Shown here: piece by piece, positions 12,779 to 19,384 of the stretch
Layout of the letters: each line of letters opens with the position of its first letter
Position numbering within the stretch: position 1 is the first letter of the stretch
Virus record (IMG/VR): IMGVR_UViG_3300020401_000094
Location: 1-23,580 of that record
Direction: 5' to 3' (one strand)
DNA: 23,580 nucleotides
Origin: a virus
Made by a program: the position numbers and the translations under genes
Notes under the pieces: model-generated
What the model saw: only the letters and a program-made list of their open reading frames with translations
Databases searched by the model: none
What the model was told of the DNA's origin: nothing

Positions 12779-14610
12779 TGTGTCTCCTGCCAATTTTTTC
12801 CCTCATTTACCTCTCCTGTTAGAGGACATCGCAATTTAAAATACTCTCCAGATTTTCGAAAGCAATCCACTGCAAGTTTTTTGTAGAGGCTAACGTGTTG
12901 TGGTTTTACAAGTGCTTGTATCTCATCATGAATGTGAGCTACAAATGCATAATGGATTCCCCAACGTAAATGATTATCTTTACAATCTTCATAAAGAATA
13001 CACGTTGCTTTCTTTACACAAAGACTACCAGTAGATTGAAGTAATTGATTTAGAGCTGAATGTCTTGACCTGATTTGTAAATGTCTACCATCAATCCCAA
13101 TAAGATATCCTCTTTGAGTTACCTTTTCATCTACTTTATCTTTTAATTTTTTTATAGCAGGTAGGTTTCTATAAAAAGTGTCAATTGTTTCTCTTCCCAT
13201 ATCTTGTCGATCTTGCTGTTTTAAACTTGAATCAAGGATTGAGCCTATACGATTTGGACCACCACCATAAAGAACTGCGTAAATTAGTGTTTTTGCTAAT
13301 TCTCTTGTCCGTTTTTCTATTTTTCCTTGACCATCATATATTCCAAACAATTTGGCGTTATGAGTATGAATATCAAAACCTGGCGTACTAACTAATTTTG
13401 AATATTCTCCACCATCAAAGTATGCCAACTGAGCACCTAATGCTCTTAATTCAAGGCCAGAGGCATCACAACCTACTTGTCTCCAACCATTAGGAGCATA
13501 GAATAAAGCTCTACATTCGGCTCCATAAGGTTGACCAACACGAGGTGTCTGAGCAAGATTTGGACTACGATGTGAACATCGTCCCGATACACAGGCATTA
13601 GTTATTACTGAACCATGTATTCTTCCGTCATGATATCTTTGACTATGTTTTAACCAAGCTTCTTTACCCTCAGATATTTGTCCTAACCTTTTATTAAGCA
13701 ATTGGTATTTAGATAACAGTGCAGCTTCTGAATATTTTTTACCTAAATCATCTAGTACATCATCATCTAATTTGACATTACCCTTTTCAGTTTTATCAAA
13801 TGTAATCTCTGGATATTTTTCTTTTAGTCTTTCAGATGTTTGTTTTCGTGATGCTGGATTAAATTTTGTAATTTTTGTTTTTAATTGTTTTCCTGTTTTT
13901 TCAGAAAACCTTTCTACTGAGATTGGTGGGAATACTTTTTGTAGCTGATCATCTATCTCAGCTCTTTGTTTTTTTAATTCGTTAACCAGTGCAAATGCTT
14001 TTTTCTCATCAAAAGGAAATCCAAAAGCTTCCTGCCTAGCCATAATTCTCGCAAAATCATGCTCTAAGTCATAACATCTTGAATCAAGACTTTGAGTTTC
14101 AAAATATTTAAAAAGTTCTAAAGAAACTAAAGTATCTCCTTCACAATATTTTTGCATCTCTTCAGACCATATATCCCACCTTTCTTCATACTTGTCTGCA
14201 CCTTCAAAATTAATTTTTTTTACATTTAACCTTTCACCCCATGCAGCAAGACTGTGTTTACCTCTGTACTTTCGTGGTATGTGAGAAAATTTTGCTTCAT
14301 CCACTGGCTCTAACTCAGGCCATAGTACTCGACTTACTATTAAAGTATCATTGATTTTACAATTTTTCTTTAATTTAAAGCTGTGATATACCTTTTTAAG
14401 AGCTCTAAAATCAAAGTTAATGACGTTATGGCCTACAAGCAGATCGGCTTGAGACAACATATATAATCCATTTACTATTGGTTCGTATCCGTCATGATCG
14501 GAACAGCTAGTAATATCACCCGAATCTATATCTCTTAATACAAGAGAATGCACTGTATTTAATTCGTGAAGTAACCCGTTAGTTTCACAATCAAATACGA
14601 ACCTTAACAT
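12775..14610 (-). CDS. family A DNA polymerase with 3'-5' exonuclease
   Basis: This is a 611-residue T7-like replicative polymerase. Exonuclease motifs: FDCETNG (D7, E9), GHNVINFDF (D67) and YCEGDT (Y155, D159). Polymerase motifs: A, DASGLELRALG (D382); B (O-helix), RTRELAKTLIYAVLYGG (K440, Y444, Y448); C, HDE (561-563). All catalytic residues are present. Tyr444 occupies the position of E. coli Pol I Phe762, a residue associated with fast replication in virulent phages. It is shorter than T7 gp5 (704 aa). I see no obvious thioredoxin-binding loop. The start overlaps the upstream stop (TAATG), and the 3' end overlaps a tiny convergent gene by four bases. Confidence 0.95.
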   Translation of the reverse strand: MLRFVFDCETNGLLHELNTVHSLVLRDIDSGDITSCSDHDGYEPIVNGLYMLSQADLLVGHNVINFDFRALKKVYHSFKLKKNCKINDTLIVSRVLWPELEPVDEAKFSHIPRKYRGKHSLAAWGERLNVKKINFEGADKYEERWDIWSEEMQKYCEGDTLVSLELFKYFETQSLDSRCYDLEHDFARIMARQEAFGFPFDEKKAFALVNELKKQRAEIDDQLQKVFPPISVERFSEKTGKQLKTKITKFNPASRKQTSERLKEKYPEITFDKTEKGNVKLDDDVLDDLGKKYSEAALLSKYQLLNKRLGQISEGKEAWLKHSQRYHDGRIHGSVITNACVSGRCSHRSPNLAQTPRVGQPYGAECRALFYAPNGWRQVGCDASGLELRALGAQLAYFDGGEYSKLVSTPGFDIHTHNAKLFGIYDGQGKIEKRTRELAKTLIYAVLYGGGPNRIGSILDSSLKQQDRQDMGRETIDTFYRNLPAIKKLKDKVDEKVTQRGYLIGIDGRHLQIRSRHSALNQLLQSTGSLCVKKATCILYEDCKDNHLRWGIHYAFVAHIHDEIQALVKPQHVSLYKKLAVDCFRKSGEYFKLRCPLTGEVNEGKNWQETH

Positions 14611-14834
14611 TACTCTGCCCTATAGAACTCTTGAATATTTACTACTATTAAATCTTTTACTAATTTTTTTTCTTTAAATTTTTCGTAAATAGATTTTACA
14701 GCAGACATGTTATTTAAACAAAAAGCTTTTTCTATATTCTCTTTGTTTGAGGTTATCATTCTAACTTGTTTATCTTTTGTTAGGGTTAAGATCTTAGATC
14801 TATTCTGGTTACATAATACGTATCCAAATTGCAT
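14610..14834 (-). CDS. small basic hypothetical protein upstream of DNA polymerase
   Basis: This is a 74-residue protein with a beta-strand-rich first half (MQFGYVLCNQ, KILTLTKDKQVRMIT) and a helical second half (AVKSIYEKFKEKKLVKDL). Its TAA shares a base with the polymerase ATG (TAATG), so expression of the two is coupled. It could be a polymerase accessory protein, but only position suggests this. Confidence 0.6.
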   Translation of the reverse strand: MQFGYVLCNQNRSKILTLTKDKQVRMITSNKENIEKAFCLNNMSAVKSIYEKFKEKKLVKDLIVVNIQEFYRAE

Positions 14835-14835
14835 C

Positions 14836-15123
14836 TTAATAGTCCTTTATTGATTTTTCATCCATACTTGCTTTTAATAAAAACATATCCAATGCTATAT
14901 GTAATAGATAGGGAGCCATTATGTATGCTTTTTTTGGTAAACCACCAAATAAACCGGCAAGTTTATCTTTTAAATCTGTTCTATGTAATTCTTCGAATTC
15001 TAATTCAAGCATTTTACCAACACTTTCAAAAAATTCCATAGGTTCCTGATCAGGATGTTTTGCATTCTCAACTATTTCCCATAGTTCGGGATCATTTTGA
15101 ATAATTTTAAGTAACTCTTCCAT
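14836..15123 (-). CDS. hypothetical protein, first gene of the polymerase unit
   Basis: This is a 95-residue acidic helical protein (EELLKIIQNDPELWEIVENA) with a moderately hydrophobic helix near the C-terminus (KKAYIMAPYLLHIALDMFLL), which may be a buried or membrane-associated segment. The start ATG is separated by a single base from the ATG of the divergent gene at 15125, so the promoters of both genes must lie inside the coding sequence of the other. The function is unknown. Confidence 0.6.
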   Translation of the reverse strand: MEELLKIIQNDPELWEIVENAKHPDQEPMEFFESVGKMLELEFEELHRTDLKDKLAGLFGGLPKKAYIMAPYLLHIALDMFLLKASMDEKSIKDY

Positions 15124-15124
15124 A

Positions 15125-15694
15125 ATGAAAAATTATCGTCGTCGCAAGTTTACTACCTATAAATTTTTTGTCGAGGGGCAAATGTGTAAAATCTTCTTTA
15201 CACCACAAAAGGAATTTGAAAAAGGGTTTTGGCTTTGGCATGTCGGATTTGCTGTTGGCAAGTCAAATAGGCAGTTAAACGATTGGTATCATAGAAAAAA
15301 TAATAAAAGAACGAGATCTATAGAGAAAAGAATTACAGGTAAAAATGGAATAAAAACTTATTTTAGAGCTTTTAAAGAAGTTTTAAAATTAAGATGGATG
15401 TTACATCCTGGTGATGTTTTATATTGTGATAGTACTTCATTAAAAGCAGATAAACAGTATAACGCTGGAATGAGATGGCATAAAAAATATCCAGAATGGG
15501 CTATTGATAGAGAAAATAAAATATTTTTCTGGCATAGACCTCCATATTTTTTTGATCCAATATGGAAAACTCACATTATTTTAGAAAAAGAACCTGTTAA
15601 TCCTCTACAGAACACGGGGAGCAATCAATATTTTGATTGTTTTTCTGCAATTCCAATAGATCAATATAAGGCCATATCCAAGGATCAAAATTAA
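15125..15694 (+). CDS. hypothetical basic protein, 189 aa
   Basis: This is a 189-residue protein, strongly basic in the first 90 residues (NYRRRKFTTYKFF, YHRKNNKRTRSIEKR) and rich in Trp and aromatic residues (GFWLWHVGF, MRWHKKYPEW, FFWHRPPYFF). The pattern LHPGDVLYCDSTS at about 93-105 could be a catalytic or binding site. There are no membrane segments. It stands alone on the plus strand, divergent from the polymerase unit and overlapping the 3' end of the convergent gene at 15597 by 98 bp. I do not recognise it. Confidence 0.6.
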   Translation: MKNYRRRKFTTYKFFVEGQMCKIFFTPQKEFEKGFWLWHVGFAVGKSNRQLNDWYHRKNNKRTRSIEKRITGKNGIKTYFRAFKEVLKLRWMLHPGDVLYCDSTSLKADKQYNAGMRWHKKYPEWAIDRENKIFFWHRPPYFFDPIWKTHIILEKEPVNPLQNTGSNQYFDCFSAIPIDQYKAISKDQN

Positions 15695-15929
15695 TTTTTA
15701 TGTCTTCTTCTTTAGACCATAAGATTAAAGATCCCAATGCAGTTTTTAAAAAATTTTTTGCTTTTTCGTCGCCAGCTACAGCTTTATCTAAAACATCATG
15801 AAGAGTGCTGCGTAACCATTTTCTATAATCTTCTCTAGGATCTATTCCAGCCGTTTTATTGGATATCAATAATGATTTTGCGAAGTCCTCCTGCGTCATC
15901 TCGACATTCGTAGATGTTGTACTCTCCAT
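15597..15929 (-). CDS. hypothetical acidic protein
   Basis: This encodes about 110 residues from the ATG at 15929 (TTG/GTG codons lie just upstream; an internal ATG at 15899, MTQEDF, would shorten the overlap with the upstream gene). It is helical in the middle (YRKWLRSTLHDVLDKAVAGD) with an acidic tail containing DCSPCSVED. The 3' end overlaps the convergent plus-strand gene by 98 bp and the 5' end overlaps the gene at 15856, so part of the DNA is coding in two frames. The function is unknown. Confidence 0.55.
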   Translation of the reverse strand: MESTTSTNVEMTQEDFAKSLLISNKTAGIDPREDYRKWLRSTLHDVLDKAVAGDEKAKNFLKTALGSLILWSKEEDIKINFDPWIWPYIDLLELQKNNQNIDCSPCSVED

Positions 15930-16086
15930 CACCAATTTCCGTATTTATAGATGTATACAAATTATAACTAGGAAGATTAATTTCACCACCTTTACTAACT
16001 TTTATGTGTGTTGCATCTATAACAGAAATTACTCCAGAATCTACGGCCACTTTGCCAATACATTTTGGCTTAAATATTGCTGTCAT
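15856..16086 (-). CDS. small beta-rich hypothetical protein
   Basis: This is a 76-residue protein. GKVAVDSGVISVIDATHIKV (about 11-30) and GDGEYNIYEC with GLRKIIIDI at the end resemble the DUF4241-like pattern of a VDSG...DP turn and a DG.Y.VY....G...L.I.F hairpin. The usual Asp-Pro-Cys triad is replaced by DAT. This is a weak family suggestion. The upstream region contains TATAAT on the minus strand. The end overlaps the start of the next gene. Confidence 0.5.
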   Translation of the reverse strand: MTAIFKPKCIGKVAVDSGVISVIDATHIKVSKGGEINLPSYNLYTSINTEIGDGEYNIYECRDDAGGLRKIIIDIQ

Positions 16087-16159
16087 GGGAGGTAGATAAA
16101 ATCTATATTGATACTATTATAGAACAGGGGCGAAGAAGAACAGTGGCAGCCCCAGAGGA

Positions 16160-16188
16160 AGGTGTAATTTTTACTGTTTCTTACACCT
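16160..16188. repeat. 8-bp perfect inverted repeat at a gene end
   Basis: AGGTGTAA (16160-16167) and TTACACCT (16181-16188) are exact inverted copies with a 13-nt loop. On the minus strand the hairpin lies directly at the stop codon of the small gene at 16187-16357, but it is followed by a C- and G-rich sequence, not T residues. It could be a pause, an RNA processing site or part of the next gene's leader. Confidence 0.4.
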
Positions 16189-16357
16189 AGCAAACGATCG
16201 CACTGCCTTGAGGGACAGGAGGTGGTGCGACTCCTCTTTTTATTTCTGTTTGTAAATAAATCATGCAGATAGTTTTATTTTTGCCAATATAAATTTGTAC
16301 ACAGCTGCCTCCTAGCTCTGTGACTCTTCTAAGAAAATGATCTCTCTTAGAAGGCAT
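16187..16357 (-). CDS. 56-residue hypothetical protein
   Basis: The minus-strand ATG at 16357 is preceded by a purine-rich GGAAGGGG at about 10 nt and opens 56 residues to the TAG at 16187. The N-terminus is basic (PSKRDHFLRRVTELGG), the middle a likely beta hairpin (VQIYIGKNKTICMIYLQTEI), followed by a Pro-rich end (GVAPPPVPQG). Apparent hairpins in this stretch (for example 9 bp at about 16325-16352) fall within the coding sequence. The function is unknown. Confidence 0.55.
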   Translation of the reverse strand: MPSKRDHFLRRVTELGGSCVQIYIGKNKTICMIYLQTEIKRGVAPPPVPQGSAIVC

Positions 16358-16367
16358 ACAAAAGTTT

Positions 16368-16400
16368 CCCCTTCCTGCTTGAACACCAGAGAGGGGATTC
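16368..16400. promoter_or_regulatory. leader hairpin holding the ribosome-binding site
   Basis: CCCCTTCCTG and CAGAGAGGGG can pair with one mismatch. On the minus strand this places the purine-rich ribosome-binding sequence of the gene at 16357 in the stem, which could limit its translation. On the plus strand the same hairpin is followed by ATTCTTTTT and would look like a terminator, but no plus-strand gene ends nearby. Confidence 0.3.
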
Positions 16401-16510
16401 TTTTTATATATAAGATATATTAATATTTTCTTAAGATTTAATGTATCTTCACAAACGGTAGCGGTTGTTACAAAAATGTTATATTAAATATTGTCTACAG
16501 GGTATAACCT

Positions 16511-16663
16511 ATGAAAAAACTTACTTATCGTGGTGTTGCCTATCAAAAAAAGGATCAGGATCATTCAAAATTAGTTCTTGTACCTGGCAAAAATACACAT
16601 GTCTATCGTGGTTCTATTTATCACTACGAAATTAAAACTAAAGACAAGAAAACATCTGTCTAA
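16511..16663 (+). CDS. DUF4278 family protein
   Basis: This is a 50-residue protein. It opens with KKLTYRGVAYQ and has a second VYRGSIYHYE after the middle. The repeated YRG-x-x-Y near both ends is the signature of DUF4278, a small family common in cyanobacteria and also found in cyanophages; the function is not known. The ATG at 16511 follows an AT-rich region with a possible promoter. A strong terminator follows 23 bp after the stop, so it is a one-gene unit next to psbA. It may have come from the host with psbA; that is inference. Confidence 0.75.
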   Translation: MKKLTYRGVAYQKKDQDHSKLVLVPGKNTHVYRGSIYHYEIKTKDKKTSV

Positions 16664-16686
16664 TCACTGATTAACACAGTAAAATT

Positions 16687-16708
16687 GAGGGTTTTAGCCC
16701 TCTTTTTT
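16687..16708 (+). terminator. intrinsic terminator after the DUF4278 gene
   Basis: GAGGG and CCCTC form a 5-bp GC stem with a 6-nt loop, followed by six T residues (16703-16708). It lies 23 bp after the stop of the DUF4278 gene and is a textbook intrinsic terminator. Confidence 0.85.
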
Positions 16709-16748
16709 ATGTCACGAGTTCAAGACATCTGTATTGTATAGTTATGTT

Positions 16749-16772
16749 AAGTCATCTCGGATGGCTTTTTTT
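16749..16772 (+). terminator. second terminator-like hairpin, in front of psbA
   Basis: AAGTCATC and GATGGCTT pair over 8 bp (one G-T pair) with a 3-nt loop and run into a T-tract (16766-16772), only 22 bp before the psbA ATG. A TATAGT box (16737-16742) lies just upstream of the hairpin without a good -35. If transcription starts there, the hairpin is a leader attenuator; otherwise it is a back-up terminator insulating psbA. Confidence 0.6.
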
Positions 16773-16794
16773 ATATTCAATACAACGGACTATT

Positions 16795-17885
16795 ATGGCA
16801 ACATCAGTTCTACAGCGTCGGAATCAATCCGAGTTGTTAGCAGGCTGGCAGTCCCTGTGTAAGTGGGTAACATCAACAGACAACAGATTATATGTTGGTT
16901 GGTTTGGTGTTTTAATGATCCCCTGCCTACTTACAGCAGCGACATGCTTCATAATTGCGTTCATAGCAGCTCCTCCTGTAGACATTGACGGTATTCGTGA
17001 ACCAGTAGCTGGTTCTTTCTTATATGGAAACAACATCATCTCAGGAGCAGTCGTTCCAAGCTCAAACGCAATCGGACTCCACTTTTACCCAATATGGGAA
17101 GCCCTCACAGTTGATGAGTGGCTATACAACGGAGGACCATATCAATTGGTCATCTTTCACTTCCTCATCGGTATCTCAGCTTATATGGGACGCCAGTGGG
17201 AACTTAGTTACAGACTCGGAATGAGACCTTGGATCTGTGTAGCTTACTCAGCTCCAGTTTCAGCAGCTTTTGCAGTATTCCTAGTTTATCCATTTGGACA
17301 GGGTTCATTCTCTGACGGAATGCCTTTAGGTATTTCTGGTACATTCAATTTTATGTTTGTATTCCAAGCCGAACACAACATTCTTATGCACCCATTCCAC
17401 ATGGCTGGCGTAGCTGGAATGTTTGGTGGAGCATTATTCTCAGCAATGCATGGTTCATTGGTAACATCATCTCTAATTAGAGAAACAACTGGTCTTGAGT
17501 CACAAAACTATGGCTACAGTTCGGTCAAGAAGAAGAAACATACAACATCGTTGCAGCTCATGGCTACTTCGGTCGTTTGATCTTCCAATATGCTTCATTT
17601 AATAACAGTAGAAGTTTACACTTCTTCTTAGCTGTATTCCCAGTAGTTTGCATATGGCTTACTTCAATGGGTATCTGCACAATGGCATTCAACCTAAATG
17701 GTTTTAACTTCAACCAGTCAGTTGTAGACGTTAACGGCAAAATTGTTCCTACATGGGCAGACATCCTTAACAGAGCTAACCTTGGTTTTGAAGTAATGCA
17801 TGAGCGTAACGCTCACAACTTCCCACTTGATTTAGCTTGTGCAGAGTCTACACCAGTTGCTCTATCAGCTCCAGCTATAGGTTGA
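16795..17885 (+). CDS. psbA: photosystem II D1 protein, interrupted by a one-base frameshift
   Basis: This is the D1 core subunit of photosystem II. Residues 1-241 read normally from ATG 16795 and include TyrZ (Y165, standard 161), D174 of the Mn cluster (170), E193/H194 (189/190), H202 (P680 ligand, 198) and H219 (215). After Y241 (tac 17515-17517) one base is missing: the frame reads AGTTCGGTC where AAGTTCGGT is expected. The truncated product ends at the TGA 17578-17580 after 261 residues. The other frame continues perfectly as [20 protein letters not shown] through the SLHFF region to [17 protein letters not shown] and APAIG at 17885, so intact D1 would be about 363 residues. There is no slippery heptamer at the site. 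The gene is more GC-rich than its neighbours and has terminators on both sides, as expected of an acquired cassette. A sequencing error is possible. Confidence 0.95.
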
Positions 17886-17965
17886 CTTTAAAGGTTTATA
17901 ACCGCTAGTGTAGAAAAGTGCATGGTTCATCGAAACATGTATGTGTGCAAAGTAAAGTGATTTCC

Positions 17966-17996
17966 GACCTAGAGGTGGTGCTCTAGGTCTTTTTTT
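17966..17996 (+). terminator. strong intrinsic terminator after psbA
   Basis: GACCTAGAG and CTCTAGGTC form a perfect 9-bp stem with a GTGGTG loop, followed by seven T residues. It is the strongest terminator in the window, closes the psbA unit about 80 bp after the stop and separates it from the small-gene run that starts at 18041. Confidence 0.92.
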
Positions 17997-18040
17997 ATGT
18001 AAATACTACTAGTAGAATTGAGAAAATAGTAATTAAAACA

Positions 18041-18244
18041 ATGCCAGGCACTATAGGTCACTCTTACGAAGACACTTTACGCAAAATGAACGGACAGGCT
18101 TTTAGTAATCCTCCAATGGGTAGTTTATCTATGAGAAGCCCCGGAGATCAACAATTAGCTCAAAGACAAGTAGAGAATGCAAAAACTAGTGTTTCACAAA
18201 GAGCAGCTGATTTCTTACAAGCTATGAAACAACAGGGAATGTAA
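18041..18244 (+). CDS. small hypothetical protein, first of a virion-type gene run
   Basis: This is a 67-residue protein rich in Gln, Met, Ser and Pro, ending RAADFLQAMKQQGM. That end resembles the C-terminus of the truncated gene at 1-195, so the two may be paralogues. There are no membrane segments. It starts the compact plus-strand run after the psbA terminator, and the next gene begins 2 nt after its stop. The function is unknown. Confidence 0.6.
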   Translation: MPGTIGHSYEDTLRKMNGQAFSNPPMGSLSMRSPGDQQLAQRQVENAKTSVSQRAADFLQAMKQQGM

Positions 18245-18246
18245 TA

Positions 18247-18639
18247 ATGTTTTCTAATAAAAATTTTGGAAATATGATGTTAGCTCATCATGTAAACCCT
18301 AACGCTCCAGCTGGGGACATACCTAATACTGAACCATCTTTAGAAAATATGGTCGATATGGTATTAAGCGGTGAGATGCCCAAAGAACTTCTAGGAGATA
18401 ATCCAGATCGGACAATACAAAATGTACTTGACAGACGATCAAGAAAACCTATTCCTACTATACAAGTCAATCCAAAAAATTATAAAATGCCTAGTGAATT
18501 TCCTGGGACTATAGAGGAATTTAACAAACTATATCCTGATGAAAAAGAAATCGACGATAGACCAGAGTTTATGGAGATTCCAGTAATACCTTTCCTTAAA
18601 TCATATATAGAAGATAATTTAAATAATAAGATGGGATAA
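18247..18639 (+). CDS. hypothetical protein
   Basis: This is a 130-residue acidic protein with many Asn and Pro. It has a likely helix at LENMVDMVLSGEMPKELLG (about 32-50) and a Pro-rich later part (EFMEIPVIPFLKSY). There are no recognised motifs. Its TAA shares a base with the next ATG (TAATG), so translation is coupled. It is probably a small virion or assembly protein, judged only from its position among small basic proteins. Confidence 0.6.
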   Translation: MFSNKNFGNMMLAHHVNPNAPAGDIPNTEPSLENMVDMVLSGEMPKELLGDNPDRTIQNVLDRRSRKPIPTIQVNPKNYKMPSEFPGTIEEFNKLYPDEKEIDDRPEFMEIPVIPFLKSYIEDNLNNKMG

Positions 18640-18920
18640 TGAGATTTGCTGGTAGTCAAGGTTATTATCCTAGTTTTCCTGTAAAATATTCGAATATGTA
18701 CAATGATTATTCGATGGTTACAGCAGGATTTGCAGATCCATTTTTGCCACAAAAAAAAGAAAAATCCGATAAATGTAATTTTGTAGTTTCATATATAGGA
18801 CGAAATGAACCAAAATTTGAAATGAATAATCCTCATTATATGAGAGAGGTATCGAGGTCATATTCTGATAGTATTCCCCCTGTTATTCTTAATAAAGAGC
18901 CAATACAAAACAGATTTTAA
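18639..18920 (+). CDS. hypothetical protein
   Basis: This is a 93-residue protein rich in Tyr, Ser, Asn and Pro (GSQGYYPSFPVKYSNMYNDY). It has low hydrophobicity and no evident domain. Its start overlaps the previous stop, and the next gene starts at the base after its own stop. The composition is typical of small virion-surface or scaffold proteins; the function is unknown. Confidence 0.6.
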   Translation: MRFAGSQGYYPSFPVKYSNMYNDYSMVTAGFADPFLPQKKEKSDKCNFVVSYIGRNEPKFEMNNPHYMREVSRSYSDSIPPVILNKEPIQNRF

Positions 18921-19172
18921 ATGGCACAAGACGATTCAAAATACACAAAACCTGCATTAAGAAAACGAATATTTAATCAGGTAAAAGCTGGATCTAAAGG
19001 AGGAAAACCTGGTCAATGGTCAGCTAGAAAAGCACAGTTAGTCGCACAAAAATATAAAGCTCAAGGAGGAGGTTACAAGGGAGGTAAGGGTAAGAAACAA
19101 AAAGATCTCAAGAGATGGGGTAAAGAAAAATGGATGACTAGAAAAGAATATGAGAAAAAGAAAAAAGATTGA
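18921..19172 (+). CDS. DUF5872 family basic protein
   Basis: This is an 83-residue, very basic protein. KYTKPALRKRIFNQVKAGSK, KGGKPGQWSARKAQLVAQKY and GGGYKGGKGKKQKDLKRW give the complete pattern I know for DUF5872, a family found in algal giant viruses, cyanophages and some bacteria. The function is unknown; the charge implies nucleic-acid or virion packaging contact. It starts immediately after the previous stop and its TGA overlaps the next ATG (TGATG). Confidence 0.75.
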   Translation: MAQDDSKYTKPALRKRIFNQVKAGSKGGKPGQWSARKAQLVAQKYKAQGGGYKGGKGKKQKDLKRWGKEKWMTRKEYEKKKKD

Positions 19173-19384
19173 TGAATTCAGTAACTTGGGCATTAAGATT
19201 AGTTTTTGTTGTAGTAATCTTTGAACTACTTATAGTAGGAGGTACTGTTATTAAATGTTTAGAGAGTGATGTCTGTGACGAAAATGATTCTAATAACATT
19301 ACCTTAATTTTGAATAGTATTGCTGCAAAATCATTTGCTTTATATGCAGCTGAGAAGGGGAGTGCAGTTAGAATAAAGAAATGA
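19172..19384 (+). CDS. small single-pass membrane protein
   Basis: This encodes 70 residues from ATG 19172 (a TTG lies one codon upstream). Residues about 6-27 (WALRLVFVVVIFELLIVGGT) are a transmembrane helix near the N-terminus. It is followed by an acidic, Cys-containing segment (KCLESDVCDENDSN) and a short helix. The two Cys could form a periplasmic disulfide. The 3' end overlaps the next ATG (ATGA). It may be a spanin- or holin-like protein, but the evidence is only topology. Confidence 0.58.
   Translation: MNSVTWALRLVFVVVIFELLIVGGTVIKCLESDVCDENDSNNITLILNSIAAKSFALYAAEKGSAVRIKK

Noticed and set aside
16200-16250. TCGCAC/GTGCGA and AGGAG/CTCCT pairs followed by CTTTTT, resembling a plus-strand terminator or structured RNA
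   Set aside because: The segment is coding on the minus strand and no plus-strand gene ends before it.
16325-16352. 9-bp hairpin CTTCTAAGA/TCTTAGAAG suggesting a small RNA
   Set aside because: It is within the first codons of the minus-strand gene at 16187-16357 and explained by the code for SKRDHFLRR.
16744-16794. In-frame upstream ATG at 16744 extending D1 by 17 residues
   Set aside because: The extension is encoded by the hairpin and T-run before psbA, and D1 starts with MATSVLQRR at 16795, matching the family's usual N-terminus.
17024-17224. Open frame inside psbA
   Set aside because: Shadow of the D1 coding sequence in another frame.
17500-17590. Group I intron or homing endonuclease in psbA
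   Set aside because: The two halves abut directly with one base missing; there is no inserted sequence.
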